A DNA stretch of 14,335 bases from Myxococcales bacterium (GTDB taxonomy: Bacteria > Myxococcota_A > Polyangia > Polyangiales > Polyangiaceae). Every line of letters begins with the position of its first letter. Position 1 is the first letter of the stretch. Positions 13,203 to 14,335 of the stretch are shown here, one piece after another. Position numbers and translations under genes: made by a program. The DNA is taken from positions 1 to 14,335 of the forward strand of contig JAHFDX010000027.1 of assembly GCA_023248785.1 (NCBI GenBank), given 5' to 3'. The notes under the pieces were generated by a model, which had not been told where the DNA came from, did no database searches, and worked only from the letters and a program-made list of their open reading frames with translations.

Positions 13203-14335
13203 TTACTTCGCTTCCTTCAGCGCGCGGTCGATGACCTTCTTGAACGCGCTCGCGGGTAGGGCGCCCGAGATGAAATAGCCGTTTACGACAAACGCCGGCG
13301 TGCCGTTGATGCCCGCCTTGGTTCCAGACGCCACGCTCGCTTCCACCGCGGCTTTGTGAGCGTTGGTGTCGAGGGCAGCCTTAAAGTTGTCCATGTTCAG
13401 GCCAAGTTCCTTGGCCCATCCTTCGAGCGCTTCGCGCTTCAACTGCTTTTGGTTCTCGAAAATCTTGTCGTGCAGCTTCCAGAACGCATCAGGGCCCTTC
13501 TGCTTTTGCGCTTCGCGGCACGCTTGCGCAGCCGGCCACGCTTCGGTGTGCGATGGGATCACGATCAGATCACGCCACACCCACTTGACCTTGCCCTCGT
13601 ACTTCTTCTGAAGCTTCGCCAGTGTCGGCTCAATCATCGAACAGTACGGACACTGGAAGTCACTGAAGATCTGGACGCTCACCTTTGCGTTCGCCGGACC
13701 CTTGGTAGGCGCATCCGGTGGAGGCGCATCGACCGTCTTCTTTTCCGGTTCTGGCTCTGGCGGAGGCTCCTTACCGTCTTTGATGAGCGCGTCGTAGAGT
13801 TTGTCAGGAGCCGTACCCTTGGCCTTGAGCTCCTCCGCGTGTTTGATCTCTTCGTCGATCACCTTCTGGAAGCTCTCGAACGGGCCACCACCAACGCGAC
13901 GGCCGTTGATGAAGAACGTAGGCGTGCCACCGATGTGGAACGCATTTCCAACGTCCGTGTCGGCATCGATCGACTCATCCCACCTGTCGTCCTTCAGACC
14001 CTTCTTGAATTTGTCGACGTCGAGCTTGAGCTCGGCCGCCATCTTCTCGAGGTTCTCCTGGTCGATCGCCCGCTGGTTCTCGAAGATTTTGTCGTGCATT
14101 GCCCAGAATGCATCGTTGCCCTTTTGCGCCCGTGCTTCGAGAGCGAGATACGCCGCAGGACGCGCTCGCTTATGGAACGAAAGCGGGTAGTTACGCCACG
14201 CAATTCGTACCTTTTCCTTGTACGTATCCATGATCTTGGTGATGGTGGGCTCGATCTTCGCGCAATACGGGCACTCGAAATCCGAGAACTCCACAATCGT
14301 TACCAACGCGCCCTTTGCATTACCGCGGATCGGTG
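13203..14335 (-). CDS. Tandem DsbA-like thioredoxin-fold protein (5' end cut by window)
   Basis: The frame stays open to the right edge, so the true N-terminus, probably with a signal or membrane anchor, is missing. The TTG at 14306 is internal to the conserved PIRGNAKGALVTIVEF opening and is not the start. Two homologous thioredoxin-fold domains are visible. The first has CPYC at 14262-14273 and the cis-Pro loop GGTPTFFING. The second has CPYC at 13641-13652 and NGTPAFVVNG. A Pro/Glu-rich linker (KEPPPEPEPEKK and PPPDAPTKGP, about 13700-13770) joins them. Each has the helical insert with HDKIFENQ. The two active sites suggest a periplasmic thiol-disulfide oxidoreductase or isomerase acting on exported Cys proteins. 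The domains are clear internal duplicates. TAA lies 49 bases before the methyltransferase start. Confidence 0.9.
   Translation of the reverse strand, partial: PIRGNAKGALVTIVEFSDFECPYCAKIEPTITKIMDTYKEKVRIAWRNYPLSFHKRARPAAYLALEARAQKGNDAFWAMHDKIFENQRAIDQENLEKMAAELKLDVDKFKKGLKDDRWDESIDADTDVGNAFHIGGTPTFFINGRRVGGGPFESFQKVIDEEIKHAEELKAKGTAPDKLYDALIKDGKEPPPEPEPEKKTVDAPPPDAPTKGPANAKVSVQIFSDFQCPYCSMIEPTLAKLQKKYEGKVKWVWRDLIVIPSHTEAWPAAQACREAQKQKGPDAFWKLHDKIFENQKQLKREALEGWAKELGLNMDNFKAALDTNAHKAAVEASVASGTKAGINGTPAFVVNGYFISGALPASAFKKVIDRALKEAK

Overview
The window is a compact, moderately GC-rich bacterial chromosome segment with 14 protein-coding genes, two of them cut by the window edges, and almost no intergenic DNA. 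No RNA genes, insertion sequences, CRISPR arrays, phage genes or integrases were seen, and no stretch above 300 bases lacks a gene. Two predicted lipoproteins and a tandem DsbA-like thiol-disulfide protein point to a Gram-negative. The mix of lipoprotein M15 peptidase, glutaredoxin with an extra C-terminal domain, HEAT-methyltransferase fusion and two-domain DsbA protein reminds me of Myxococcota/Polyangia-type genomes. That placement is an inference from style, not proof.

Layout. (A) 1-2808, minus strand: a calcineurin-like metallophosphoesterase, a lipoprotein D,D-carboxypeptidase of the M15/VanY type coupled to it by a GTGA stop/start overlap, and a CGFS monothiol glutaredoxin whose C-terminus runs into what looks like an A-type (HesB/IscA) domain at the window edge. 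(B) 2826-8262, plus strand: a tightly coupled six-gene operon of DUF72 protein, LicC-like nucleotidyltransferase, and a complete Ugp/Mal-type ABC importer (ATPase, substrate-binding lipoprotein, two permeases). Neighbouring genes overlap by 4 bases or lie 1-3 bases apart. Only 17 bases separate blocks A and B. (C) 8264-10322: an SDR dehydrogenase (minus) divergent from a dienoyl-CoA isomerase-like crotonase (plus), then a GFA-family zinc protein. The first two suggest fatty acyl or carbonyl metabolism. (D) 10329-14335, minus strand: a tandem DsbA-like protein, a HEAT-THUMP-like-methyltransferase fusion, and an Amt ammonium channel with a LacI-family-like palindrome just upstream.

How the genes may work together. 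The clearest system is block B. A LicC-like cytidylyltransferase embedded in a Ugp-type importer operon suggests uptake of a (phospho)glycerol, choline or phosphonate compound followed by activation to a CDP derivative. The divergent phosphoesterase belongs to the same superfamily as glycerophosphodiesterases and could act on the same kind of substrate. The substrate is not readable from sequence, so this is a hypothesis. Other points worth checking are a perfect 9-bp palindrome resembling REP-type repeats before the methyltransferase, a terminator-like/slippery structure inside the peptidase gene, and three genes started by GTG and one by TTG in the coupled blocks.
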